Shown piece by piece: positions 7,288 to 14,448 of a stretch of 15,394 bases of DNA (the stretch's first letter is position 1; every line of letters starts with the position of its first letter). A program made the position numbers and the translations under genes. The stretch is from SKPH01 sp051748565 (GTDB lineage: Bacteria; Bacillota; Dethiobacteria; DTU022), in the NCBI GenBank assembly GCA_051748565.1, contig JBNJHN010000049.1:1-15394 (forward strand). Direction: 5' to 3'. The notes below the pieces were generated by a model. The model was given only the letters and a program-made list of their open reading frames with translations, had not been told where the DNA came from and did not search any database.

Positions 7288-7749
7288 TTACAGCTGACTG
7301 TTAAGGTCGGCCATTTCGATGGCTGATGCAGCAGCCTGCCAGCCCTTGTTGCCGGCCTTGCTGCCTGCCCTTTCGATAGCCTGCTCAAGGGTGTCGCTGG
7401 TTATTACCCCGAAAATAACGGGAATGCCTGTATCCAAGCCGACGCTGGCTACTCCCTTGGCCACTTCGGAGGCAACGTAGTCGAAGTGCGGGGTTGAACC
7501 ACGGATAACGGCACCGAGACAGATTACCGCGTCATATTTCTTGCTGCGGGCTGCCTTGCTTGCTGCCAGCGGTATTTCAAATGAACCCGGCACCCAGATA
7601 ATTTCAATAGCGTCTTCCCTTGCTTCATGTCTTTTCAGACAGTCCAGGGCACCGCTTAAAAGGTGGCCGGAGATAAACTCATTAAAGCGGCTGACAACTA
7701 TAGCGAATCGATATTCGCGGGCAATTAGTTTTCCTTCAATTGTTTTCAA
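7288..7749 (-). CDS. ribH: 6,7-dimethyl-8-ribityllumazine synthase
   Basis: 153 residues from a TTG start at 7749. It condenses the pyrimidinedione intermediate with 3,4-dihydroxy-2-butanone 4-phosphate, the penultimate step of riboflavin synthesis, usually in a 60-subunit capsid. The start is chosen because GGGAGGG (7756-7762) lies 6 nt upstream of this TTG. The more distal ATG at 7764 would overlap that site and has no site of its own. From the TTG, Phe22, His88 and Arg127 fall exactly at the numbers of the B. subtilis active site. Other motifs are SRFNEF (20-25), GSFEIPLAA (55-63) and GAVIRGSTPHFDYV (79-92). It is the last riboflavin gene of the operon, 45 nt after ribBA. Confidence 0.96.
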   Translation of the reverse strand: MKTIEGKLIAREYRFAIVVSRFNEFISGHLLSGALDCLKRHEAREDAIEIIWVPGSFEIPLAASKAARSKKYDAVICLGAVIRGSTPHFDYVASEVAKGVASVGLDTGIPVIFGVITSDTLEQAIERAGSKAGNKGWQAAASAIEMADLNSQL

Positions 7750-7794
7750 ATCAAACCCTCCCATTTAATTATTATTGCTGAGCCAGTTTTTAAT

Positions 7795-8997
7795 TTAACC
7801 GGACATGTTCAGGTAATGTCCGAGTTTCGATTTTTTGGTTGACAGGTAATTGCAGTTGTACTCGCAAGGTTCGATTTCCAAAGGGACTCTTTCGACAATG
7901 TTCAGGTCGTATCCTTCAAGACCTTTAACCTTGCGCGGGTTGTTGGTTAGAAGTCGGATTTTTTTAAGGCCCAGATCTACCATGATCTGCGCTCCAACTC
8001 CATAGTCGCGAAGATCGGCGGCAAATCCGAGCGCTTCGTTGGCTTCAACAGTATCTTTTCCTGTATCCTGCAGTTCATAAGCCCGGATTTTGTTAATAAG
8101 CCCAATTCCACGCCCTTCCTGGCGCATGTAAATGACAGCTCCGGAACGGTTTTCGGCAATCTGTTTCATGGCCTGGTGCAGCTGGTTCCCGCAGTCACAG
8201 CGCAGAGATGCAAAAACATCGCCGGTCAGGCATTCGGAGTGGACCCTAACCAGGGTCGGTTCTTCAGGATTTATTTCACCATAAACAAGGGCCAGGTGGG
8301 CAAGATTATCAATATTGTTCTCGTAAGCAATAAGTTTAAAGGTGCCAAATACAGTTGGCAGTTCAGCAGTGGCCGAGCGCCAGACCAGCTTTTCTTTTTT
8401 CATGCGGTAATTAATCAGATCGGCAATACTGATCAGCTTGAGGTTATGCTCCTTACAGAATTCCATGAGCTGGGGAAGACGGGCCATACTGCCGTCTTCA
8501 TTAATTATTTCGCAGATCACTCCGGCCGGTTCCAGGTCGGCCAGTGTGGCCAGGTCTACAGCCGCTTCAGTATGCCCGGCACGACGCAGGACTCCCCCAT
8601 CCATAGCTTCGAGGGGAAAAATATGACCGGGCCGTTTCAAGTCTGTCGGCTTGGTTTCCGGGTCAATCAGGGTTTTGACTGTTTTAGCCCGTTCGAAAGC
8701 TGATATACCGGTCCGACAGGAACCGGCATCAACCGAAACGGTGAAGGCCGTGCATTGAGCATCGGTATTATTGCTAACCATCTGGGGCAAATCAAGTTCT
8801 CTGACCCGCTGTGAGGTAAGCGGCGTGCAAACAAGCCCCCGGCCATAACGAATCATGAAGTTGACTGCTTCCGGTGTGATTTTTGAAGCCGCCATAATCA
8901 GGTCACCTTCATTTTCCCGGTCTTCGTCATCAACTACAACGACCATGCGGCCATTTTTTAAGTCGTCCAGAGCTTCTTCTATGGTGTTAAATTTCAT
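7795..8997 (-). CDS. ribBA: Bifunctional DHBP synthase / GTP cyclohydrolase II
   Basis: 400 residues, two full domains. Residues 1-199 are 3,4-dihydroxy-2-butanone 4-phosphate synthase, which uses ribulose 5-phosphate; marks are VVDDEDRENEGDL (21-33) and RRAGHTEAAVDLA (138-150). Residues about 205-400 are GTP cyclohydrolase II, which opens GTP to start the pyrimidine branch. Its zinc cysteines are Cys256, Cys267 and Cys269 in CLTGDVFASLRCDCG, followed by RQEGRGIGL (292-300) and TNNPRKVKGLEGY (351-363). Both active sites look complete, so this one protein supplies both precursors of the riboflavin ring. It starts at ATG with GGGAGTG upstream, 41 nt after ribE. Confidence 0.98.
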   Translation of the reverse strand: MKFNTIEEALDDLKNGRMVVVVDDEDRENEGDLIMAASKITPEAVNFMIRYGRGLVCTPLTSQRVRELDLPQMVSNNTDAQCTAFTVSVDAGSCRTGISAFERAKTVKTLIDPETKPTDLKRPGHIFPLEAMDGGVLRRAGHTEAAVDLATLADLEPAGVICEIINEDGSMARLPQLMEFCKEHNLKLISIADLINYRMKKEKLVWRSATAELPTVFGTFKLIAYENNIDNLAHLALVYGEINPEEPTLVRVHSECLTGDVFASLRCDCGNQLHQAMKQIAENRSGAVIYMRQEGRGIGLINKIRAYELQDTGKDTVEANEALGFAADLRDYGVGAQIMVDLGLKKIRLLTNNPRKVKGLEGYDLNIVERVPLEIEPCEYNCNYLSTKKSKLGHYLNMSG

Positions 8998-9038
8998 TTT
9001 TTACACTCCCTTTGTCTGATCATATTAATCAAGGGGTC

Positions 9039-9695
9039 TTAAAGGTAACCCTTTTTTTGCAATAAATCCATTGTTATTGTTTGTTTTTGATCTTTACCGC
9101 CATCAAGACGGGGTATAAGCATTTTTTCAATATATTTGCCGATCATATCAACCTCAAGGTTAATCATTGATCCGCTCTCTTTTTGGCCCAGGGTAGTCCA
9201 GGAAGCTGTATGCGGAATCAGGCCGACAGAAAAACCGGACTCATCAACATCGATCACCGTTAAACTGACCCCGTCGAGAGCAACCGACCCCTTGGGAACA
9301 ATATAGCGCAGCAGATGGCCGGGCGCTTCAAAAGACAATATGATTGCATCTCCCTGCAGTCGGCGACCGTTTAGCGCTATAACAGCATCAATATGGCCGC
9401 TGACCAGGTGTCCGCCCAGGCGGCCGCCCAGCGACATCGCTCTTTCGAGATTGACATGTTCACCGATGGAAAGATTCTGCAGGTTTGTCTTTTCCAGTGT
9501 TTCAGGCATAACCCAGACGGTAAAGCTGTCCCGATCAAGGGAGGTAACGGTCAGACAGGGACCGCTAATTGCCACACTGTCTCCGATTTTAAGATCTGTT
9601 AAAACTTCTTTCGCTTTGATCACCAGGCTGGTACCGCCGCCGGAGCTGCTGATCCGGCGTAAAACGCCGATTTCTTCGATTATTCCGGTAAACAA
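9039..9695 (-). CDS. ribE: Riboflavin synthase, alpha subunit
   Basis: 218 residues with the internal two-barrel repeat of riboflavin synthase (about 1-90 and 97-187) and a C-terminal trimerisation helix. It dismutates two lumazine molecules to riboflavin. The family N-terminus MFTGIIEEIG is present, read from a TTG start with GGTG/GGAG upstream. An in-frame ATG further up runs into a stop after two codons. Key stretches are GDSVAISGPCLTV (38-50, Cys47), LGGHLVSGHID (93-103) and GSVALDGVSLTV (136-147). In the first barrel the usual Asn-Gly-x-Cys is Ser-Gly-Pro-Cys, a mild departure. A 125-nt A/T-rich spacer separates it from ribD. The symbol follows Bacillus ribE; it is ribC in E. coli. Confidence 0.97.
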   Translation of the reverse strand: MFTGIIEEIGVLRRISSSGGGTSLVIKAKEVLTDLKIGDSVAISGPCLTVTSLDRDSFTVWVMPETLEKTNLQNLSIGEHVNLERAMSLGGRLGGHLVSGHIDAVIALNGRRLQGDAIILSFEAPGHLLRYIVPKGSVALDGVSLTVIDVDESGFSVGLIPHTASWTTLGQKESGSMINLEVDMIGKYIEKMLIPRLDGGKDQKQTITMDLLQKKGYL

Positions 9696-9744
9696 ATACT
9701 TTCACCACTCCATCATCTATTGATTACAATATTTAAGAGTACGC

Positions 9745-9773
9745 TTTATAATCAGTCTGATCGTATAATTAAA
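9745..9773 (-). promoter_or_regulatory. Possible weak promoter ahead of ribE
   Basis: In the A/T-rich ribD-ribE spacer, minus-strand TTTAAT (9768-9773) and TATAAA (9745-9750) are 17 nt apart. The -10 matches consensus at five of six positions but the -35 at only three. A palindrome GGATTA-T-TAATCC (9775-9787) abuts the -35 side. The evidence is thin; A/T-rich spacers yield such matches by chance. Confidence 0.25.
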
Positions 9774-9820
9774 CGGATTAATAATCCATAAATACCCCAC
9801 ACTGAATTCTGCCTTTCAGA

Positions 9821-10939
9821 TTATGATTCCTGAATCCTGGCTGCAGGATAACCGATCAGCAGTAAATCCTGATCAAATTGCTTCATCTCTATATTTTCAA
9901 CCGACCAGGCTTTATCTAAAGTTTCGATACCTGTGCCACCGAAAGCAGTCGGGCTCTGTCTGCCGCCGATAATCAGCGGAGCGATAAAAATAAACAGTTT
10001 ATCAACAAGATCCCTGGAGAGAAGGCTGTAATTTAAAGTACCCCCTCCCTCACAAAGAATACTTACATATTCCCGCTCTGCCAGTTTTTTCATCAGGGCA
10101 GCCAGATCGACGAATCCTCGCATTGAGGGCAGCATCATTATTTCGACTCCTTTGTCCTGCAGAGCTTTACATTTTTCCCGTGGAGCCCGCTCTGTGACTG
10201 CAAGGATTATTTTAGCCGATGAGTCGCTTTCAATGACCCGCGCATCGATAGGCAACCGGGCAGTACTATCGACAATAACACGCACAGCATCCTTTCCCCC
10301 GCCGCCTTCAACCCTGGTAGTCAGCCTGGGGTTGTCCTTGATTACAGTGCCAATCCCAATCATGATCACATCACTGTGATCGCGAAGACGATGCACATAC
10401 TGACGTGCTTTTTCACCGGTAATCCATTGAGAATCGCCTGTTATTGTCCCGATTTTACCGTCGAGGCTCATGGCAACCTTGACTTCCACAAATGGCAGAC
10501 CGGTATTAATATACTTGATAAAAACCTCATTCAACTGGCGCGCCTTATCTTCCAGGATCCCTTCTTTTACTTTAATTCCCGCTTCAACAAGCCTGGCAAA
10601 ACCCCGCCCTGAAACTATGGGATTGGGATCCTGCATAGCTGCCACAACCCTGCTGATTCCGGCTTTGATGATTGCTTCCGTGCAGGGTCCGGTGCGGCCG
10701 TGATGATTGCACGGTTCGAGATTCTGGTAAAGGGTTGCCCCGCGGGCTTTATCTCCGGCTTTCCTGAGAGCGATGATTTCAGCGTGGGGTGAACCGGCAG
10801 CCTGGTGATAACCACTACCCACTACTTCCGAACCCTGAACGACAACGGCACCTACCATCGGATTGGGGCTCGTTCGGCCTTTCCCCTGGCGGGCCAGGTC
10901 GAGGGCCATCCACATAAATCGATCGTCGGCATCCAACAA
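9821..10939 (-). CDS. ribD: Bifunctional diaminohydroxyphosphoribosylaminopyrimidine deaminase / reductase
   Basis: 372 residues, both domains present. It carries out steps 2 and 3 of riboflavin synthesis: zinc-dependent deamination of the pyrimidine, then NADPH-dependent reduction of the ribosyl side chain. The deaminase (about 1-145) has SPNPMVGAV (24-32), HAE (52-54) and PCNHHGRTGPC (76-86), giving zinc ligands His52, Cys77 and Cys86. The reductase (about 148-366) has KVAMSLDGKI (154-163), GIGTVIKDNPRLTTR (195-209) and CEGGGTLN (296-303). It starts at TTG with GAGGTG just upstream; a second TTG is the next codon, so the start could be one residue shorter. It is the first gene after the FMN riboswitch, with an 80-nt leader after the terminator. 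Confidence 0.97.
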   Translation of the reverse strand: MLDADDRFMWMALDLARQGKGRTSPNPMVGAVVVQGSEVVGSGYHQAAGSPHAEIIALRKAGDKARGATLYQNLEPCNHHGRTGPCTEAIIKAGISRVVAAMQDPNPIVSGRGFARLVEAGIKVKEGILEDKARQLNEVFIKYINTGLPFVEVKVAMSLDGKIGTITGDSQWITGEKARQYVHRLRDHSDVIMIGIGTVIKDNPRLTTRVEGGGGKDAVRVIVDSTARLPIDARVIESDSSAKIILAVTERAPREKCKALQDKGVEIMMLPSMRGFVDLAALMKKLAEREYVSILCEGGGTLNYSLLSRDLVDKLFIFIAPLIIGGRQSPTAFGGTGIETLDKAWSVENIEMKQFDQDLLLIGYPAARIQES

Positions 10940-11017
10940 AATTCACCTCGCGTTTATAAGTCAGAGATCAGAACGCAGCAAATCGGAAACAGGCAGTTGC
11001 TGTATTCTCACTCTTAT

Positions 11018-11052
11018 AAAAAAACCCCGAGCATTAAGCTGCTTCAGGGTCT
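11018..11052 (-). terminator. FMN riboswitch intrinsic terminator
   Basis: On the minus strand CCCTGAAGCA and TGCTCGGGG pair as nine base pairs (one G-U, one bulged A) around a GCTTAA loop, followed by seven T residues (11018-11024). The 5' part of the stem lies within AGACCCTGAAG (11042-11052), which is also complementary to the start of the aptamer, as expected for a switchable terminator. Confidence 0.9.
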
Positions 11053-11078
11053 TTTAGAAAACAGGCTGTTTATTTGCC

Positions 11079-11232
11079 GTTTCTTCTTCCCTCCAGACTG
11101 TACTGTCGGCTCCGGATTTGCACCGGATCAGCCTTTACGGCTCGCGGGCTTTGCCCTCCGGTATCAACACGGGGCATTACCGCCGGTTCGGAATTGAAGG
11201 GTGTTCCCCTCCTCACCAGACCCTGAAGTAAC
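11079..11232 (-). promoter_or_regulatory. FMN riboswitch (RFN element) controlling the rib operon
   Basis: The minus strand carries the conserved RFN segments in order: ACCGGCGGTAATG, AAAGCCCGCGAGCC, TCCGGTGCAAATCCGGA, and GCCGACAGTACAGTCTGGA. Stem P1 closes as GTTACTTC (11225-11232) with GAAGAAAC (11079-11086), one mismatch. An additional hairpin, GGAGGG-GAACA-CCCTTC, is inserted in the P2 loop. The 5' segment CTTCAGGGTCT (11218-11228) is perfectly complementary over 11 nt to AGACCCTGAAG (11042-11052) in the terminator. Without FMN those should pair as an antiterminator; FMN binding should close P1, free the second strand and permit termination. Hence riboflavin genes are predicted to be turned off by FMN through transcription attenuation. 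Confidence 0.97.
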
Positions 11233-11242
11233 GGACATATGA

Positions 11243-11270
11243 ATTATAGCATATTTCAATATTTTTTCAA
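11243..11270 (-). promoter_or_regulatory. Promoter of the riboflavin operon
   Basis: Minus-strand TTGAAA (11265-11270) and TATAAT (11243-11248) are separated by 16 nt, and TGC directly before TATAAT gives an extended -10. Transcription would start near 11236, only a few bases before the P1 stem of the riboswitch. The -35 box is formed by the Leu-Lys codons near the end of rpe. Confidence 0.82.
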
Positions 11271-11906
11271 ATCACCAATTAAATCCATTCCATTTTTTTC
11301 CTTGAAAATAGCTGAGCCGGCCACTAAAACAGTGGCTCCCGCTCTGATTATCTGCGGTCCGGTTTCGCTGTTGACTCCGCCATCAACCTCCAGCTCTACG
11401 GGTAAGCTGCGGGAACGGATCTGATCGGCCAGGTATTCTATCTTGGGAAGAACTGTGGGAATAAAATCCTGTCCACCGGCTCCCGGATTAACACTCATGA
11501 CAAGAACCAGGTCAAGCAGAGGCCAGATATATTCTACAACAGCGGGCGGAGTGGCGGGATTTAAGGCTACTCCTGCTTTTGCCCCCAGAGCTTTGATCTT
11601 GCGCAGGGCCCGGTCAAGATGGATTGTACCTTCGGCCTGGATGGTAACCAGGTTAACTCCAGCCCGGACGAACTCTTCGATATGATTTTCCGGATCATTC
11701 ACCATCAGGTGGGCATCCATAAAGAGATCTGTATGCGGGCGGAGTGATTTAACCACTACCGGACCGATGGTAATGGAAGGCACGAAATGACCATCCATAA
11801 TATCAAGATGGACCCAATCGGCTCCGCTTGCTTCTATTCGTTCGACTTCTTCACGCAGCCTGCTGAAGTCCGCAGATAATAGCGATGGAGCCACTTTGAC
11901 GGACAT
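11256..11906 (-). CDS. rpe: Ribulose-phosphate 3-epimerase
   Basis: 216 residues, a complete TIM barrel. It interconverts D-ribulose 5-phosphate and D-xylulose 5-phosphate in the pentose phosphate pathway. The N-terminus VAPSLLSADF (5-14) and the metal and catalytic residues His33, Asp35 (HLDIMDGHFVP), His66 (DAHLMV) and Asp175 (EVDGGVN) are present, as are the methionines 37, 68 and 137 lining the site. VNPGAGGQ (139-146) is the phosphate-side loop, with Ala where Phe is commoner. The ATG lies 2 nt after the rsgA stop, with GGAGG inside the end of rsgA, so translation is probably coupled. Its last codons hold the -35 box of the rib promoter, and ribulose 5-phosphate is also a substrate of RibBA. 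Confidence 0.97.
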   Translation of the reverse strand: MSVKVAPSLLSADFSRLREEVERIEASGADWVHLDIMDGHFVPSITIGPVVVKSLRPHTDLFMDAHLMVNDPENHIEEFVRAGVNLVTIQAEGTIHLDRALRKIKALGAKAGVALNPATPPAVVEYIWPLLDLVLVMSVNPGAGGQDFIPTVLPKIEYLADQIRSRSLPVELEVDGGVNSETGPQIIRAGATVLVAGSAIFKEKNGMDLIGDLKKY

Positions 11907-11908
11907 GA

Positions 11909-12799
11909 TTAAAATACCTCCTGTTTGGCGATTTCCTGCATAAAATACTTGTAGTGATCATAGCGCATCTGGTTGATGCTTAAACCAATCTCCTGCCTTA
12001 CAGCACAATCCGGTTCACTGATGTGCCTGCAGTTTCGAAAACCACACCGGCCGAGGAGGGGATCAAAATCAGGGAAATAATCTGCCAGCTGATCCGCATC
12101 CAGATCGGAAACCTCCAGCCTCGTAAAACCGGGGGTATCGACAACCGATCCCCTGCAGTTTAGATTTAAAATCTCTGCCTGCCGGGTGGTATGACGGCCG
12201 CGCTTTATTTTTTCGCTGACTATTCCTGTTTGCAGCGACAGCCCCGGCTGAATAGCATTGAGCAATGAAGATTTGCCCACTCCCGAGGGCCCGGCAAAAA
12301 CAGAACACTTTCCGCTCAGGCGTTCCTCCAACTGCTCCAGTCCAGTCCCTTTAACTGCACTGGTAAAAAGAATCGGGTATGGATAGAGTTCGATTTGTCC
12401 GATTAGAGCGGCAAATTCTTTTTCTCCAACCAGATCGGTTTTATTCAGGCACACTAGTGCCGATAATTTTTCTTTTTCCGAAAAAATTAACATGCGGCTG
12501 ACCAGCTGCCAGTCGCATTCGGGCTCTTTCAGAGACATAACTACAATCAGTTGATCCACATTGGATACCGGGGGACGGTAAAGGCGGTTAATCCGGGGCA
12601 GTAGTTTTTCAATCATCCCTTCACCGCTCTCAGTCGCAGAGTCTTCATCAGAAGGCTTAAATAGAACCCAGTCGCCAACCATAAGACCATTCTTACCCTT
12701 TTTAAGGGCGCCCCGGGCGCGGCAAACATGTTCTGCGCCGGACTCATCGCGGACGCTAAAAAACCCTCCCGCCGCTTTTATCACCTTCCCTTTAAGCAA
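11909..12799 (-). CDS. rsgA: Ribosome small-subunit assembly GTPase RsgA
   Basis: 296 residues. It is a GTPase that checks late 30S subunit maturation. An N-terminal OB-fold (about 1-75) is followed by a circularly permuted GTPase domain, seen from the motif order: NKTD (119-122, G4) comes before GPSGVGKS (170-177, G1), GRHTT (201-205, G2) and DTPG (221-224, G3). The C-terminal zinc site is Cys252, Cys257, His259 and Cys265 in CGFRNCRHISEPDC. Translation starts at TTG after GGGAGG, and the whole gap from prkC is 11 nt. The position after prpC-prkC is conserved in Gram-positives, where PrkC is reported to phosphorylate RsgA. Confidence 0.97.
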   Translation of the reverse strand: MLKGKVIKAAGGFFSVRDESGAEHVCRARGALKKGKNGLMVGDWVLFKPSDEDSATESGEGMIEKLLPRINRLYRPPVSNVDQLIVVMSLKEPECDWQLVSRMLIFSEKEKLSALVCLNKTDLVGEKEFAALIGQIELYPYPILFTSAVKGTGLEQLEERLSGKCSVFAGPSGVGKSSLLNAIQPGLSLQTGIVSEKIKRGRHTTRQAEILNLNCRGSVVDTPGFTRLEVSDLDADQLADYFPDFDPLLGRCGFRNCRHISEPDCAVRQEIGLSINQMRYDHYKYFMQEIAKQEVF

Positions 12800-12810
12800 A
12801 TAAAACCTCC

Positions 12811-14448
12811 CTACTCGCCGACGATCAAATCAACAGTTTGACCCGGCAGCACTTCCTGTCCCGGTTCCGGCATCTGGCTGATAACATGCCCGGAACTACC
12901 GATCGAAAATTGATAGCGGATCCGCGGTCGCAGGCCGTTTTCATCCAGGTAGGCCAGGGCACCCTGTTCCGAGTATCCTGTAAGATCGGCCAGGGGGAAA
13001 GGCCCGCGGCCCTCGCTTACATAGACGACAACTTCTTCGCCGCGTGAAATACGGAATGATTCACCGGGAACCTGGCGGAATATTATCCCTTCAGGAACTT
13101 CATCATTATAATCCCTTTCCACCCGCATGGTTAGATCGAGTTCGCGCAGGATGGTCCTGGCTTCAAATTCAGTCCTTCCGGAAAGATCGGGGGTAATTAT
13201 AAACTCAGGTCCTTTACTGACAAATAGCTCAATAACCCTGTCTTTACGAACCACGCGGCCTTCCGGTGGATCGGTTTTGACCACGTCACCGACCACTATT
13301 GTATCGTCGTAAATATAGAATATCTCAGAACCTGGTACCAGGCCGATTTCTCTTAAAAGCCGGGATGCCTCGCTCTGGCTCAGGCCTTTAACTTCGGGTA
13401 CAGCAACTTCCGGTACGAAAACATAACTGCTAATCATATGGATTGCAACTCCGACGATCGATCCCAGAAAAATCAAAACCAGGAGAACCTTTAGCCAGGT
13501 TCGCTTTTTCCTGGGAGAAGCAGCATAATCGTTTTTAATCTGATTAACCTGGGACGGCCTTAAAATGGTGTCATTTTCCTCACTGCCGCTTTTATTATTC
13601 CTGGTCAGGGCCGGGTTAATGCCGGGGACCCCTTTTTCTTCAGAATAATAAAGATCTTCAAGCAGTTCGGCGGCGCTTTTATAACGATCTGCCGAGTCTT
13701 TCTGTACCGCTTTTAATATAATATGCTCCAGTGCTTCCGGCAAATCACTGACCAGCTGCCTGGGCGGAACAATCTGCTCCTGGATATGTTTCATGGCCAC
13801 TGCGACCGGGCTTTCACCGTCAAAGGGCACTTTACCGGTAACCATTTCATAGAGGACTATTCCAAGCGAATAAAGATCCGATTGTTTGCCGGCCAGACTT
13901 CCCCTGGCCTGCTCCGGTGCAATATATTGGACAGATCCGATTATTTCATCGCCTACTGTCACCGTTACCCCGTCACCGGCTATGGCGATGCCGAAGTCGG
14001 TTACCTTAACTTTTCCATCGTGGGAAAAGAGAATATTCTGGGGCTTAATATCACGGTGAACAACACCTGCTTTATGAGCCTGCTCCAGGGCATCAGCTAT
14101 CTGGCGTGTTATTTTTACGGCCTCTTGGGCCGGCAGGCGTCCTTTTTCCCTGATATACTGTTTCAGGTTCTTTCCGTCGACATACTCCATGACCATGAAG
14201 TAAGTACCGTCCTGCTCGCCAACATCATAGATATTTACAATGTGAGGATGTGAAAGGGCCGCGGCAGACTGGGCCTCACGTTCAAAACGGCGGATGAAGG
14301 CAGCATCACCGGTCATCTGATCCTTAAGCACTTTTACAGCCACAGTTCTTTTAAGAAGGAGATCGCGACCGCGGAAGACACGGGCCATTCCTCCTTCGGC
14401 AATTTTTTCAATTAACTCATAGCGTCCAGCCAGAATTTTTCCGATCAT
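12811..14448 (-). CDS. prkC: Membrane Ser/Thr protein kinase with PASTA repeats
   Basis: 545 residues. The cytoplasmic kinase domain (about 1-270) has the glycine loop AEGGMARVF (18-26), Lys39 in VAVKV, HRDIKPQN (131-138) with catalytic Asp133, DFG (151-153) and APE (177-179). A linker rich in Lys, Ser and Asn leads to a basic stretch (RKKR, 313-316) and one transmembrane helix (about 319-340). Three PASTA repeats follow outside the cell, about 348-412, 417-478 and 483-544. These bind peptidoglycan fragments in relatives, coupling the kinase to cell-wall state, growth and germination. Its ATG overlaps the prpC stop by one base (TAATG), so kinase and phosphatase are translationally coupled. 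Confidence 0.97.
   Translation of the reverse strand: MIGKILAGRYELIEKIAEGGMARVFRGRDLLLKRTVAVKVLKDQMTGDAAFIRRFEREAQSAAALSHPHIVNIYDVGEQDGTYFMVMEYVDGKNLKQYIREKGRLPAQEAVKITRQIADALEQAHKAGVVHRDIKPQNILFSHDGKVKVTDFGIAIAGDGVTVTVGDEIIGSVQYIAPEQARGSLAGKQSDLYSLGIVLYEMVTGKVPFDGESPVAVAMKHIQEQIVPPRQLVSDLPEALEHIILKAVQKDSADRYKSAAELLEDLYYSEEKGVPGINPALTRNNKSGSEENDTILRPSQVNQIKNDYAASPRKKRTWLKVLLVLIFLGSIVGVAIHMISSYVFVPEVAVPEVKGLSQSEASRLLREIGLVPGSEIFYIYDDTIVVGDVVKTDPPEGRVVRKDRVIELFVSKGPEFIITPDLSGRTEFEARTILRELDLTMRVERDYNDEVPEGIIFRQVPGESFRISRGEEVVVYVSEGRGPFPLADLTGYSEQGALAYLDENGLRPRIRYQFSIGSSGHVISQMPEPGQEVLPGQTVDLIVGE

Noticed and set aside
8176..8703. Plus-strand ORF of 175 codons inside ribBA
   Set aside because: Antisense to conserved catalytic motifs; no independent evidence for coding.
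13723..14253. Plus-strand ORF of 176 codons inside prkC
   Set aside because: Antisense to the kinase domain with no motif or start signal of its own.
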